Source: CAYNYF01 sp964401385
GTDB lineage: Bacteria > Planctomycetota > Phycisphaerae > SM23-33
Assembly (NCBI GenBank): GCA_964401385.1
Contig: CAYNYF010000054.1
Coordinates: forward strand, 1-29,455
Length of the DNA: 29,455 bases
Direction: 5' to 3'
Shown: piece by piece, positions 8,179-15,777 of the stretch
Layout of the letters: each line of letters starts with the position of its first letter
Numbering within the stretch: position 1 is the stretch's first letter
Notes under the pieces: generated by a model
Database searches by the model: none
The model's input: the letters and a program-made list of their open reading frames with translations, nothing else
Told to the model about the DNA's origin: nothing
Program-made: the position numbers and the translations under genes

Positions 8179-8673
8179 ATGACGTGCTGCCGTAGGTTGT
8201 TTTGCGTGGCCCTCTTGTGGGCGTCGGCCGGGATGATCGGCTGCGAAGGCGCACCGGCGATCTATACTCCGACCGGTGGGGGCTATCTCGGCGCCGAGAT
8301 TTCCCCGAAGAACTCGTGGGCGGTCCGCGGCCACCTCGCCAACCCTCCGGCCGCCGCCGACGGAAACCTGGCGACCTTCGCCCGCAGCGACTATGCCTAT
8401 CGCGGCGCGGAGCTGACGATCGACCTGAAGAAGGTCTGCCTCTTCCAGACCGTCATCATCGATCACGGCATCCACGAGCACGAGTACTGCCCCAGGACGG
8501 CCGTTGCCACCAGCGTCGACGGCGCGATCTTCACGGACCGCCTCGCCGCCCCGGGCACGCGGCGGGTGACGGTTCTGTGTCTGCCCGGCCCGGTGCTGGC
8601 CCGCTACCTTCGCCTGCGGGCGGAAGTGCCCGGGCCGCGCCCCTGGTCCATCGCGGAAGTGTACGTCCAATGA
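8179..8673 (+). CDS. Putative lipoprotein with discoidin (F5/8 C)-like domain
   Basis: 164 aa. A short basic N-terminus and a hydrophobic stretch end in MIGC, a slightly atypical lipobox with C22 as the likely lipidated residue. Residues about 35-160 read as a discoidin-like jelly roll: AADGNLAT, ELTIDLKK, ATSVDGAIF, ARYLRLRAE and WSIAEVYV at the end. Such domains bind carbohydrate or surface ligands. The protein should sit on the periplasmic face of a membrane. ATG 8179 is chosen because it places the lipobox correctly and follows TATAAT-N9. The radical SAM gene follows after 102 nt. Confidence 0.72.
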   Translation: MTCCRRLFCVALLWASAGMIGCEGAPAIYTPTGGGYLGAEISPKNSWAVRGHLANPPAAADGNLATFARSDYAYRGAELTIDLKKVCLFQTVIIDHGIHEHEYCPRTAVATSVDGAIFTDRLAAPGTRRVTVLCLPGPVLARYLRLRAEVPGPRPWSIAEVYVQ

Positions 8674-8775
8674 GGCCGCCGCATGTTTGAATGCAGACCC
8701 GCCGCCGTGGGCAGCGTTGGCGAACATGCACGCCGAGCCGGTAATCCCCGCCCGAAGCCGATCGCCAGGGGTGAG

Positions 8776-10242
8776 ATGGCCTCCCGCCGGCCGCGGAAGC
8801 TGCGGCTGATCAACCCGCACAGCGCGCTGTCGACGATCACCATGCCGGAGATCATCCGGAAGATGACGTTCTCACGGCGGGCCCTGTTCCTGCCGTTGAA
8901 CCTGGCGATCTGTGCGGCCGTGGTGCCCGACGGCTGGGAGGTGGAGATCGTCGACGAGAACGTCACCGACGCCCCGCACGCCGCGGCCGCGGACGTCGAC
9001 GCCGTCGGCATCGGGGCGATGACCACGCAGGCCCGCCGGGCGTATGAGATCGCCGACGACTACCAGAGGCTGGGCGTGCCGGTGATCCTCGGCGGCATTC
9101 ACCCCTCGGCCCTGCCGGAAGAGGCGCTCCAGCACGCCTCCATCGTCTGCCGCGGCGACGCCGAGGGCACCCTGCCGCGGGCCCTGCGCGATCTGGCGGC
9201 GGGGCAGGCCAGGGAAGTCTACGACTGGACCGAGCAGCCGGATACTCCCATCGCCACCCCGCGGAAGGATCTGCTGGACCCGGCCGACTACCTCGTCTTC
9301 AACCCCATTCAAACCACGCGCGGCTGCCCCCACGGGTGTACCTTCTGCACCACGCCGGCGATCTTCGGGCGGAAGTTTCGCCAGCGCCGCATCGACGACA
9401 TCGTGGAGGAGATGGCCGCCGCCTACGAGCAGTTCCGCACGCGGGTGTTCATCTTCTCCGACGACGACGTGGGCGGCAGCCACGCCTGGGCGATCGAGCT
9501 GTTCGAGCGGCTCAAGCCGCTGAAGATCCGCTGGGCCAGCCAGTGCGACATCCTCATCGCCGACAACGACCGGCTGCTGGCGGCCATGCGCGACAGCGGC
9601 TGCACGGGACTGATCCTCGGGCTGGAGAGCCCCCGGGCCGAGACACTGCGCGCCTCCGGCAAGGGCTACGTCCGGGCCGAAACCTACCTGGAGAAGATCA
9701 GGAAGATCCGCTCCTACGGCATCAGCATCTGGGGAAGCTTCATCTTCGGCTTCGACACCGACGGCTGGCGCGACTGCATGCAGGCGGTGCGCTTCGCCCA
9801 GCGGGCCGACCTGTGCATGAGTTGCTATCCCATCCTGACGCCGTATCCGGGCACGGTCCTGTTCGAGCAGTACCTGCGTGAGGGCCGGCTGCTGACGCAA
9901 GAGTGGGACCGCTACAACGGCGCGACCGTGGTCTTCCAGCCGCGGCGGATGACGATCGATCAACTCCGCCACGCCCAGATGGCGGCGTTCCTGGAGTTCT
10001 ACGCCCCGCGGAGCATGCTGAAGCGGCTGAAGGCGCTCTCCCGGCCGGGCGGGGCGAACGGGCGCGGCTGGCCGGTCTCGGTGAAGAAGAATTCGTATCT
10101 GGCGAACGTGGCCATCTACCGCGGTTTGACGTATTACTATTCGAAGCGCGGCCGGGCGCTGCCGAGATTCACGGACTTTGTCGCCGCGGACGCGGAGGCC
10201 CGCGTCGCGCGCAGTCTCGGGGAGAGGAGGAAGCGAGAATGA
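8776..10242 (+). CDS. B12-binding-type radical SAM protein
   Basis: 488 aa. An N-terminal cobalamin-binding-like Rossmann domain (about 5-140: LRLINPH, VEIVDENV, VGIGAMTTQA, VILGGIHPSAL) lacks the classical DxHxxG base-off motif, as in many members of this class. The radical SAM barrel follows with RGCPHGCTFC (C184, C188, C191) to bind the 4Fe-4S cluster, then LILGLESP and WGSFIFGFDTD. The C-terminal part (about 400-488) resembles the extension seen in BchE/hopanoid-methylase-like enzymes. The reaction is unknown; methylation or ring chemistry on a lipid-like substrate is plausible. I chose ATG 8776 because AGGGGTGAG precedes it, rather than the in-frame ATG 8683. Its stop overlaps the next start (ATGA, 10239-10242). 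Confidence 0.85.
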   Translation: MASRRPRKLRLINPHSALSTITMPEIIRKMTFSRRALFLPLNLAICAAVVPDGWEVEIVDENVTDAPHAAAADVDAVGIGAMTTQARRAYEIADDYQRLGVPVILGGIHPSALPEEALQHASIVCRGDAEGTLPRALRDLAAGQAREVYDWTEQPDTPIATPRKDLLDPADYLVFNPIQTTRGCPHGCTFCTTPAIFGRKFRQRRIDDIVEEMAAAYEQFRTRVFIFSDDDVGGSHAWAIELFERLKPLKIRWASQCDILIADNDRLLAAMRDSGCTGLILGLESPRAETLRASGKGYVRAETYLEKIRKIRSYGISIWGSFIFGFDTDGWRDCMQAVRFAQRADLCMSCYPILTPYPGTVLFEQYLREGRLLTQEWDRYNGATVVFQPRRMTIDQLRHAQMAAFLEFYAPRSMLKRLKALSRPGGANGRGWPVSVKKNSYLANVAIYRGLTYYYSKRGRALPRFTDFVAADAEARVARSLGERRKRE

Positions 10243-10667
10243 GCCAGCAGGCGCAACCGCCGGCGACCGCCGGCGACGACGGCGCCGGAAAGCCCGCCCC
10301 GCAGGCGCCGGGGCGATTTGTCTTCATCGTCGGCGTGCTGATGGTGATGATCGTGGCCCTCCTGGCCGGACTGTGGCTGAGGGCGCGCATCCGCGCGACC
10401 ACGGCCGAGTTCGCCGCCGCCCAGCTACGGGAGCGAAACGACAAGCTCGAGGCGCTGGTGGGACGAATACTGCTGGGCGGGGCCATCCAGCCGGCAGTCG
10501 CCCGCAGTTCGCTCCAGACCAAGGCAGTTCACGTCGACGGCCGGGAGATCACGGCCCTGCGGCTGCCGGCCGCGATGGCCAAGACCTGGGGCTTCGAGCC
10601 CGGCGACGTGATATTGGCCGATCGCGCCGCGCCGCCGACCACGACGACCGCGACGCAGCCGCGCTGA
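10239..10667 (+). CDS. One-pass membrane protein, unrecognised
   Basis: 142 aa. A Pro/Gly/Ala-rich cytoplasmic tail (1-26) precedes one strong transmembrane helix (about 27-47, FVFIVGVLMVMIVALLAGLW). A short coiled-coil-like helix (AAQLRERNDKLEALV) and a small folded C-terminal part with LRLPAAMAKTWGFEPGDVIL follow. The FEPGDVI string recalls AbrB- or PDZ-like beta units, but I cannot place it in a family. It overlaps the radical SAM gene by 4 nt and has GGAGAGGAGG 8 nt upstream, so translation is coupled. It may anchor or assist the radical SAM enzyme. Confidence 0.65.
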   Translation: MSQQAQPPATAGDDGAGKPAPQAPGRFVFIVGVLMVMIVALLAGLWLRARIRATTAEFAAAQLRERNDKLEALVGRILLGGAIQPAVARSSLQTKAVHVDGREITALRLPAAMAKTWGFEPGDVILADRAAPPTTTTATQPR

Positions 10668-10702
10668 TGCCCGCGCGCCCGCGGCGACAGGGGAGTTGAG
10701 CG

Positions 10703-11749
10703 ATGGACCTGCCGGAGAGTCCGTTTTACCTGTTCGGGATGGGCCGTCGGCGGAAGTTGCTGTACCGCTCCGGCCGGCTGCTGGACGCCTTCTCCGGCGA
10801 GCCGCTCGGAAGCTGGGACGTCATCAGCGAGTCCATCCAGCCGGCGCAGTACCGCGTGTGGCTGCGGACGCGCGGGCACGGCGAGGCCGCCATCGTCGAG
10901 GACGAAGAGGGCGTCTGGCTGGAAGAGGGCGGCCGGCGTCGCTGCCTGACCGCCGGGCGGGTGAACCTGCCGGCCTTCGCCGGTCATCCGCACGAGCCGC
11001 TGCTCCGCGCCGCCCACCAGGAGGTCCTGATCAACGTCGTCGCCGGCCGGCCGGTGCCGAACCTGCTGGCCTATCCCCGCCCGTGGTACCGCGACGCGGC
11101 CATGATGGCCATGTGCCTGGAGAGGACCGGCAACCTGCACCTGATCGCCGAGTGGGTGCGGTCGCTGCGCGAGTGCTTCGACCGCAACGACGCCGGCGTC
11201 TGCGAGGCCGACAACCTCGGGCAGGTGCTGTATCTGATCTCGCTGGTTTCCGGCCGGCACCACCCGCTGGTGCCGAAGGTGCTGAAGACGGCGCCGGCCT
11301 TCCGCCGCGGGCGGCACGTCGTCGGTCTGACCGATTCGGCCGAGCACGCCGTCTACCAGACCAAGTGGCTGAAGTTCGGCCTGCGGGCGCTGGGGCTGGA
11401 CGATCCGTATGAGATCCCGGCCGAGTTCGATTCGTATTCGGCCCTGTTCTGGATGGACTACCGCCAGGCCCACGTGCCCGGCGAGCCGTTCGGCGAAAAG
11501 AGCAAGGACAACTATCCGTATCTGGGCTGGGCCGAGGCCCACTTCCACGGCCGCCCGCCGCCGGCGCCGGCCGATGCCAGGCGGTATCCGCTGACGTGGG
11601 AGGCCCACGCCAGCCAGGCCCGGTACGAGCGGATGGGCATCATCTCCGACGAGCACGTCCGCCGGAGAATCGCCGCCCCCCACGCCTGGCACGCCGCCGA
11701 AATGTTCCTGTATTACTGCGGGTCCCACGCGCAAGCGGCGTCTGCTTGA
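10703..11749 (+). CDS. Unrecognised protein, possibly alpha/alpha-barrel
   Basis: 348 aa, no signal peptide. The N-terminal part is beta-rich (about 1-100). From about 120 the sequence turns helical, with PRPWYRDAAMMAMCLERTG, EWVRSLRECFDRND and LGQVLYLISLVSG, like the paired helices of six-hairpin glycosidase or transglycosidase folds. I cannot name the family or point to catalytic residues with confidence. GGGGAG 7 nt before ATG 10703 supports the start. It is the last gene of the co-directional run from 8179. Its end (GSHAQAASA) is low-complexity and directly abuts repeat-like DNA, so the original C-terminus may have been replaced. Confidence 0.6.
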   Translation: MDLPESPFYLFGMGRRRKLLYRSGRLLDAFSGEPLGSWDVISESIQPAQYRVWLRTRGHGEAAIVEDEEGVWLEEGGRRRCLTAGRVNLPAFAGHPHEPLLRAAHQEVLINVVAGRPVPNLLAYPRPWYRDAAMMAMCLERTGNLHLIAEWVRSLRECFDRNDAGVCEADNLGQVLYLISLVSGRHHPLVPKVLKTAPAFRRGRHVVGLTDSAEHAVYQTKWLKFGLRALGLDDPYEIPAEFDSYSALFWMDYRQAHVPGEPFGEKSKDNYPYLGWAEAHFHGRPPPAPADARRYPLTWEAHASQARYERMGIISDEHVRRRIAAPHAWHAAEMFLYYCGSHAQAASA

Positions 11750-12053
11750 GCGTGCCCGACGCCCGGGCAAATGGCGCTTGGGCGCGGCATGCCGCCCTTG
11801 CGGATGGCGGCGCTTTCGGGTAGTCTGCAGGCGTCGGGGCTGGGGCGGGAAGCTCATCCGCGGGCGGGAGTGTCGGCAGTGCGGGAAGTCGAAGATCCGC
11901 CGGGGCGGGCCATGGCAAAGTGCCAGCACCGCACCGGGGCGTGAACGCCGCCTCGCGATTGCGACGCCCAGGACGGCGACGGCATACAGTCCCCTGCTCA
12001 AGCCTGCACCGGTCGGCGTCCTGTTGTTGGTTGTGCCCGGAAAGGAGAAACCG
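11750..12053. repeat. Spacer with decayed zinc-ribbon repeat, copy 2
   Basis: No intact gene. A plus-strand reading frame through about 11802-11922 still spells WRRFRV, then ECRQCGKSKIRRGGPW, like the C-terminal knuckle of a zinc ribbon. The DNA core 11874-11922 matches 5106-5155. The frame has no start or ribosome site and runs into the pectate-lyase leader, so it is probably a remnant or dispersed repeat. AAAGGAG at 12040-12046 is the ribosome site of the next gene. Confidence 0.5.
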
Positions 12054-13490
12054 ATGCCACGATCAGGACTTCTCTGGCTGAACTTGTTTCTGCTCGGCGC
12101 GCTCTGCGTGGAACCTCTCCGGGCGCAGCAGAATGACTCGGCCTTGCGGGACGAAGCGTTGCAGGCACTGAAGAGGGCCGCCTCGTTCTACCGCGCCAAG
12201 GTCGCCAGCCACGGCGGATACGTTTATTACTACAGCGTGGACCTGACGGAGCGATGGGGCGAGGGGGAGGCATCCCCGGATACGATCTTCGTGCAGCCCC
12301 CGGGAACGCCCACGGTCGGCATGGCCTACCTCCGGGCCCATGCCGCGACGGGCGATCGGTTCTACCTGGACGCGGCCCGCGAGGCCGCCGAGGCGCTCGT
12401 CGACGGGCAGTTGGAGTCCGGCGGCTGGACGCAGGTCATCCATTTCGCGCGTCCCCGGCGGGGGCGGATGGGGAAGTACCGCAAGAGGAGGGTGGGAAGC
12501 TGGAACGTCTCCTCGCTGGACGACGGCCAGACGCAAGCCGCCCTTGCGATGCTCATCCGCGCCGACCAGGCGCTGGGCTTCCAGCACGCCGAGATTCACG
12601 AAGCCGCCGCCTACGGTCTGGACGCGCTGCTGAAGGCGCAGTTCGCCAACGGCGGCTTCCCCCAGGGCTGGAGGGCGCCCGTGCAGCCACAGCCCGTGCG
12701 GAAGGCGAGGCTGCCCGACTACGACTGGAAGACCGAGGGAAGGGTCAAGAACTACTGGGACTACTACACCCTCAACGACAACGTGGCCGGGACCGTCTGC
12801 GAAACCCTCATCGTCGCCCACCAGGTGTACAAGGACAAGAAGCACCTAGCCGCGCTGGCCAGGCTGGGCGACTTCCTGATCCTGGCGCAGATGCCCGATC
12901 CGCAGCCGGGCTGGTGCCAGCAGTACAACTACGAGATGGTTCCGATGTGGGCCCGGAAGTTCGAGCCGCCGGCCATCACCGGATGGGAGTCCCAGGACGT
13001 GATGGAGACGCTCATCAAGATCGCCCGGCACACCGGCCGGAAGAAGTACCTCGAGCCGATCGCCCCGGCCCTGGAGTACTTCACCAGGAAGTGCCTTCTG
13101 CCGGATGGGAAGATCGCGCGGTACTACGAGCTGAAGACCAACAAGCCGCTCTACATGGACAAGAGCTACCGGCTGACGTACGACGACTCGTCCGTGCCCG
13201 GCCACTACGGCTGGAAGCAGCCCGCCCGCTTCGAGCGGATCCGCAAGGCTTACGAGGCGGCCCTGAAGGGCCAAAGCGCCCCCGGGCCCCGCGCAGCCCG
13301 GGAGTTGGAGGCGGCCGTCCGTCGGATCATCAAGGAGCTCGACAAGGACGGGCGCTGGATCACAACCCATGCGGGAGAGAATCTCGTCGGCCGGCCGAAG
13401 TTCAAACGCGGGTTCCGCTACATCTCCAGCGACGTGTTCAGCCGCAACATCGAGACGCTGAGCGAGTACATCGCCTCTCAACGCAGGTAG
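12054..13490 (+). CDS. Secreted pectate lyase, polysaccharide lyase family 10-like
   Basis: 478 aa. The signal peptide (MPRSGLLWLNLFLLGAL, cleavage near LRA/QQ) exports it. The mature protein matches the Pec_lyase/PL10 family: GGYVYYYSVD, PTVGMAYLRAHAATGD, SGGWTQVI, NGGFPQGW, YTLNDNVAGTVCETL and PMWARKFEPPAITGWES follow in the expected order through an alpha/alpha-toroid. Family members cleave polygalacturonate by beta-elimination using calcium and a conserved Arg; I cannot pin that Arg here. The C-terminal 100 residues continue the fold. AGGAG 7 nt upstream fixes the start. No other pectin gene is adjacent. Confidence 0.82.
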   Translation: MPRSGLLWLNLFLLGALCVEPLRAQQNDSALRDEALQALKRAASFYRAKVASHGGYVYYYSVDLTERWGEGEASPDTIFVQPPGTPTVGMAYLRAHAATGDRFYLDAAREAAEALVDGQLESGGWTQVIHFARPRRGRMGKYRKRRVGSWNVSSLDDGQTQAALAMLIRADQALGFQHAEIHEAAAYGLDALLKAQFANGGFPQGWRAPVQPQPVRKARLPDYDWKTEGRVKNYWDYYTLNDNVAGTVCETLIVAHQVYKDKKHLAALARLGDFLILAQMPDPQPGWCQQYNYEMVPMWARKFEPPAITGWESQDVMETLIKIARHTGRKKYLEPIAPALEYFTRKCLLPDGKIARYYELKTNKPLYMDKSYRLTYDDSSVPGHYGWKQPARFERIRKAYEAALKGQSAPGPRAARELEAAVRRIIKELDKDGRWITTHAGENLVGRPKFKRGFRYISSDVFSRNIETLSEYIASQRR

Positions 13491-13565
13491 CCGCCTCGCT
13501 CGCAGCTGGGCACATGGCCGAGCCAGTCACTAGCCCTGGAGGGCGGGGCAGCAAGCGTTGCTCGT

Positions 13566-13706
13566 GGCCGAAGGCTGGAAACCGGCGCGATCCGGTCACT
13601 ATAGTCGCCTCATCGATCATCCACGTGCATTCCTCGTTGTGCGTTGCGGACTGTCTGACCGGATTGGGTGACCATGCCGGAGCTGCCGGAGGCCGAAACC
13701 ATCGCC
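13566..13706 (+). pseudogene. Truncated duplicate of mutM promoter and first 11 codons
   Basis: 141 bp align without gaps to 15670-15810 (constant offset 2104) with 9 differences, about 94% identity. The segment contains the -10 (TATAGT here, 13600-13605), the leader, ATG 13674 and codons for MPELPEAETIA; after that the sequence is unrelated. The three differences inside the codons are all synonymous. It looks like one arm of a long direct repeat made by insertion or duplication, not a working gene. Confidence 0.85.
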
Positions 13707-13905
13707 AGCCGGACAACCTCTGCCCGCCGAAGCCCTTCGGTGCCTCGGGAAAGAAGCGGCGAAGGCGGGACTGGCTCGACTGCCTGGTCGGCTGTGCCGA
13801 GGCGGCCTCGATGCTCGGGGGTCGGTCATGGACGTAACGGCGCGGGGTCTGAGGAAGGCGAGGCGAAAGGGGAAAGCAGTCTCGTATCTGTAGGAGATGA
13901 GCGAT

Positions 13906-14221
13906 ATGGCAGAGCAGTCGACGACGAAGAATGAAGACAGCAGGACGCGCAGTCGGAGGCGCCCGGACAGGCCCGGGGGCTCGGGCCACCCGCCCGCCGG
14001 CCGATGTCATCACTGTGGAGCCTTCGCGATGTCGGCGATGCGGAAGCGCACGCCGAAGCGACTACTACGGCAAGGCCGAGCAGGCGTTGCGCGGGAAGCA
14101 CAACGGCCAGCCCTTCACGCACATTGTGCGGCGACGGACGAGGTGCCTGGACTGTGGGCAGATACGGATCGACGGGGCCTGTGAAAACCGGCCCGACGGG
14201 TACCGAAGAGCCGGTCAGTAG
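13906..14221 (+). pseudogene. Zinc-ribbon gene, probably frameshifted
   Basis: AGGAG (13892-13896) and ATG 13906 begin a polar N-terminus, MAEQSTTKNEDS. That frame soon degenerates, while the next frame from about 13970 reads well: ADVITVEPSRCRRCGS, YYGKAEQALRGKHNGQPFTH, then TRCLDCGQIRID, with two CxxC knuckles. A one-base shift in the GC-rich tract near 13970-13990 would join the two. Alternatively the ribbon frame starts at ATG 13931 (96 aa) without a ribosome site. It probably bound one zinc; function unknown. Between 13707 and 13905 I see no other gene. Confidence 0.5.
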
Positions 14222-14706
14222 GTGTTGTACGGCTTGCCCGATGCGTCCATATCAGTGTCCTTCAGGTTCGCCCGGACATCCCCCGTCTTGGTGTTGTACC
14301 ACCAGGCCTTCCCTGGTCCGCCCTTTTCGGGGAGATTGTTAGCGTTGGTCTCGATGTGGAATACCGTCCCGCCCTTCTTCTTGCCAACCGGCATCGGTGG
14401 GATCTGTCGCAGGTAGGGACCGTAGATGTGGGTCGTATCCTTCGTCGCTGACACAGCGCCGAGGGCATCGGTATACTGCGTCAACTGGTTGGCTATGTCG
14501 GCACCAGGTCTCCTGCCAGCGTGCTCTGCCGTATAGCGATCGACGGCGGCCCGCATCATGTGCAGATCGCCGGTCAGGGCAGCGTCGCTCGCGCCCGCCG
14601 AGCCCCGGCTCAAGCGGGGCACAGCGATCGCTGCAATGACCGCGAGGGTCACAACAACGATCACGAGCTCAAGCAGACTGAATCCGCTATTCCTGTGTCT
14701 GGTCAT
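14215..14706 (-). CDS. Type II secretion/type IV-like prepilin (GspG-like)
   Basis: 163 aa. A short basic leader (MTRHRNSG) is followed by the prepilin motif G8/FSLLE with Glu at mature position +5 and a hydrophobic helix (ELVIVVVTLAVIAAIAVP). The globular part has TGDLHMMRAAVDRYTAEH and a C-terminal region with YGPYLRQIP, KAWWYNTKTGD and DASGKPYNTY, as in planctomycete GspG-like pseudopilins. PilD-type peptidase would cleave after G8 and the protein would assemble in the inner membrane. No secretin, ATPase or peptidase gene is nearby. Its start lies inside the end of the response-regulator gene (20-nt overlap), so the two are co-translated. Minor pilin and secretion pseudopilin cannot be told apart here. 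Confidence 0.85.
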   Translation of the reverse strand: MTRHRNSGFSLLELVIVVVTLAVIAAIAVPRLSRGSAGASDAALTGDLHMMRAAVDRYTAEHAGRRPGADIANQLTQYTDALGAVSATKDTTHIYGPYLRQIPPMPVGKKKGGTVFHIETNANNLPEKGGPGKAWWYNTKTGDVRANLKDTDMDASGKPYNTY

Positions 14707-15199
14707 TGCCTGACGTTCGCCTCGCCGCCTTCTGTTCGAGGATTCCCGTCCGCGGAACGGTGCCCGCGTTGCTGTCGGAGTTCGACGCAGCGACCATTGG
14801 GCGCAACACCCAGTGCTCGACAATCTGCCTGTAGGCCTCCCGGCCCAGTGGTTTCTGGAGATACTGGCTCATCCCGGCCTGGAGGCACTTCTCCTCCGTG
14901 ATCTGCAGTGGGTTGCCCGTTATCCCGACGATGGGAACCCGCCCGCGGTCGCCGTCCATCTGGCGAATCGCCCGGGCGGCTTCGATGCCGCTCAGTCTCG
15001 GCATTGTCCCGTCCAGTAGGATCAAGTCATACAGGCCCTCTGAAGCTGCTTCGACTGCCTCCGCACCGTCCGCGACCACGTCCACTCGGCAACCCATCCC
15101 TTCCAGAATCATCGCCACGATGTTGCGGCTCAATTCGTCATCATCCGCTACGAGCACGCGGGCGACGGGGGTTGATTCTCCGGTGTCTGAGGCGTTCAT
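14687..15199 (-). CDS. Stand-alone response-regulator receiver protein
   Basis: 170 aa. A complete CheY-like receiver spans about 12-128: acidic pair D20/D21 (VADDDE), phospho-acceptor D63 (LILLDGTMP), T94 (VGIT) and K116 (LQKPL). After it come only about 40 polar residues and no DNA-binding or enzyme domain. It probably acts by protein contact or in a phosphorelay. The start is taken at ATG 15199 (MNASDTG), with GGGGA about 6 nt upstream; ATG 15205 is possible. The nearest kinase is the haem-type histidine kinase at 16662 on the other strand. It overlaps the prepilin gene by 20 nt. Confidence 0.85.
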   Translation of the reverse strand: MNASDTGESTPVARVLVADDDELSRNIVAMILEGMGCRVDVVADGAEAVEAASEGLYDLILLDGTMPRLSGIEAARAIRQMDGDRGRVPIVGITGNPLQITEEKCLQAGMSQYLQKPLGREAYRQIVEHWVLRPMVAASNSDSNAGTVPRTGILEQKAARRTSGNDQTQE

Positions 15200-15205
15200 G
15201 GCCAT

Positions 15206-15669
15206 TCCCCGATCCCTGGCGGTGAGCCGATCTTCCTGGCCCAAGGCGATGCACAGCGCCTAGTCTCGGCACACAGTGTCCCGTATGCACAGTTCTACAT
15301 CCTTGTGACGGTATCGGTTGTCCACGGCTGACCTTTAGCAAGATCTGGGTGCACAGCCTGCGTTTTTCATCTGACCTCTCGCAGCCAACGTCCTTGGTGC
15401 TGGCCCTGCCCTGTGACGATGGCAGCGTCCTTGGTGGCCTTGACGGCCGCGCTGGAGGTTCTCTGGCACGCGAAATGAAAGTAGCGCGCCGCACTGCGCA
15501 ACCTGGGCCTGACGGTCGGCCCCAGAAACAATTCGGATTCCGAATAGGTTCCCTCTGGTGTCGTTGATGGAGGCCACCCAGGCGCGTCTAATAGTGTGAG
15601 AGCACATCGCGGTCGATCCGCAAGGACGGGCTGCGGCAATCGAATACCGCCCGGGGAACAGGCCGGGCC
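15206..15669. other. Gene-free spacer
   Basis: No supported gene. Short frames on both strands lack starts, ribosome sites and recognisable motifs. A 7-1-7 palindrome, ATTCGGA-T-TCCGAAT (15531-15545), could be an operator. Otherwise I see nothing in it before the mutM promoter segment at 15670. Confidence 0.5.
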
Positions 15670-15703
15670 GGCCGAGGGCTGGAAACCGCCGCGATCCGGT
15701 CAC

Positions 15704-15709
15704 TATAAT
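15704..15709 (+). promoter_or_regulatory. mutM -10 box (TATAAT)
   Basis: TATAAT lies 68 nt before ATG 15778, unlike the N9 starts elsewhere. The leader between them is nearly unchanged in the duplicate copy (TATAGT at 13600), suggesting the whole promoter-leader unit was copied. Confidence 0.55.
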
Positions 15710-15777
15710 CGCCTGATCGATCATCCACGTGTATTCCTCGTTGTGCGTTGCGGATTGTCTGACCGGATTGGGTGACC

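Noticed and set aside
15704..15718. Leaderless start for mutM after TATAAT
   Set aside because: No start codon lies 9 nt downstream; MPELPEAET at 15778 is required by the catalytic Pro.
15335..15724. Minus-strand frames upstream of mutM
   Set aside because: No ribosome site, no recognised motif, and part overlaps the mutM promoter segment.
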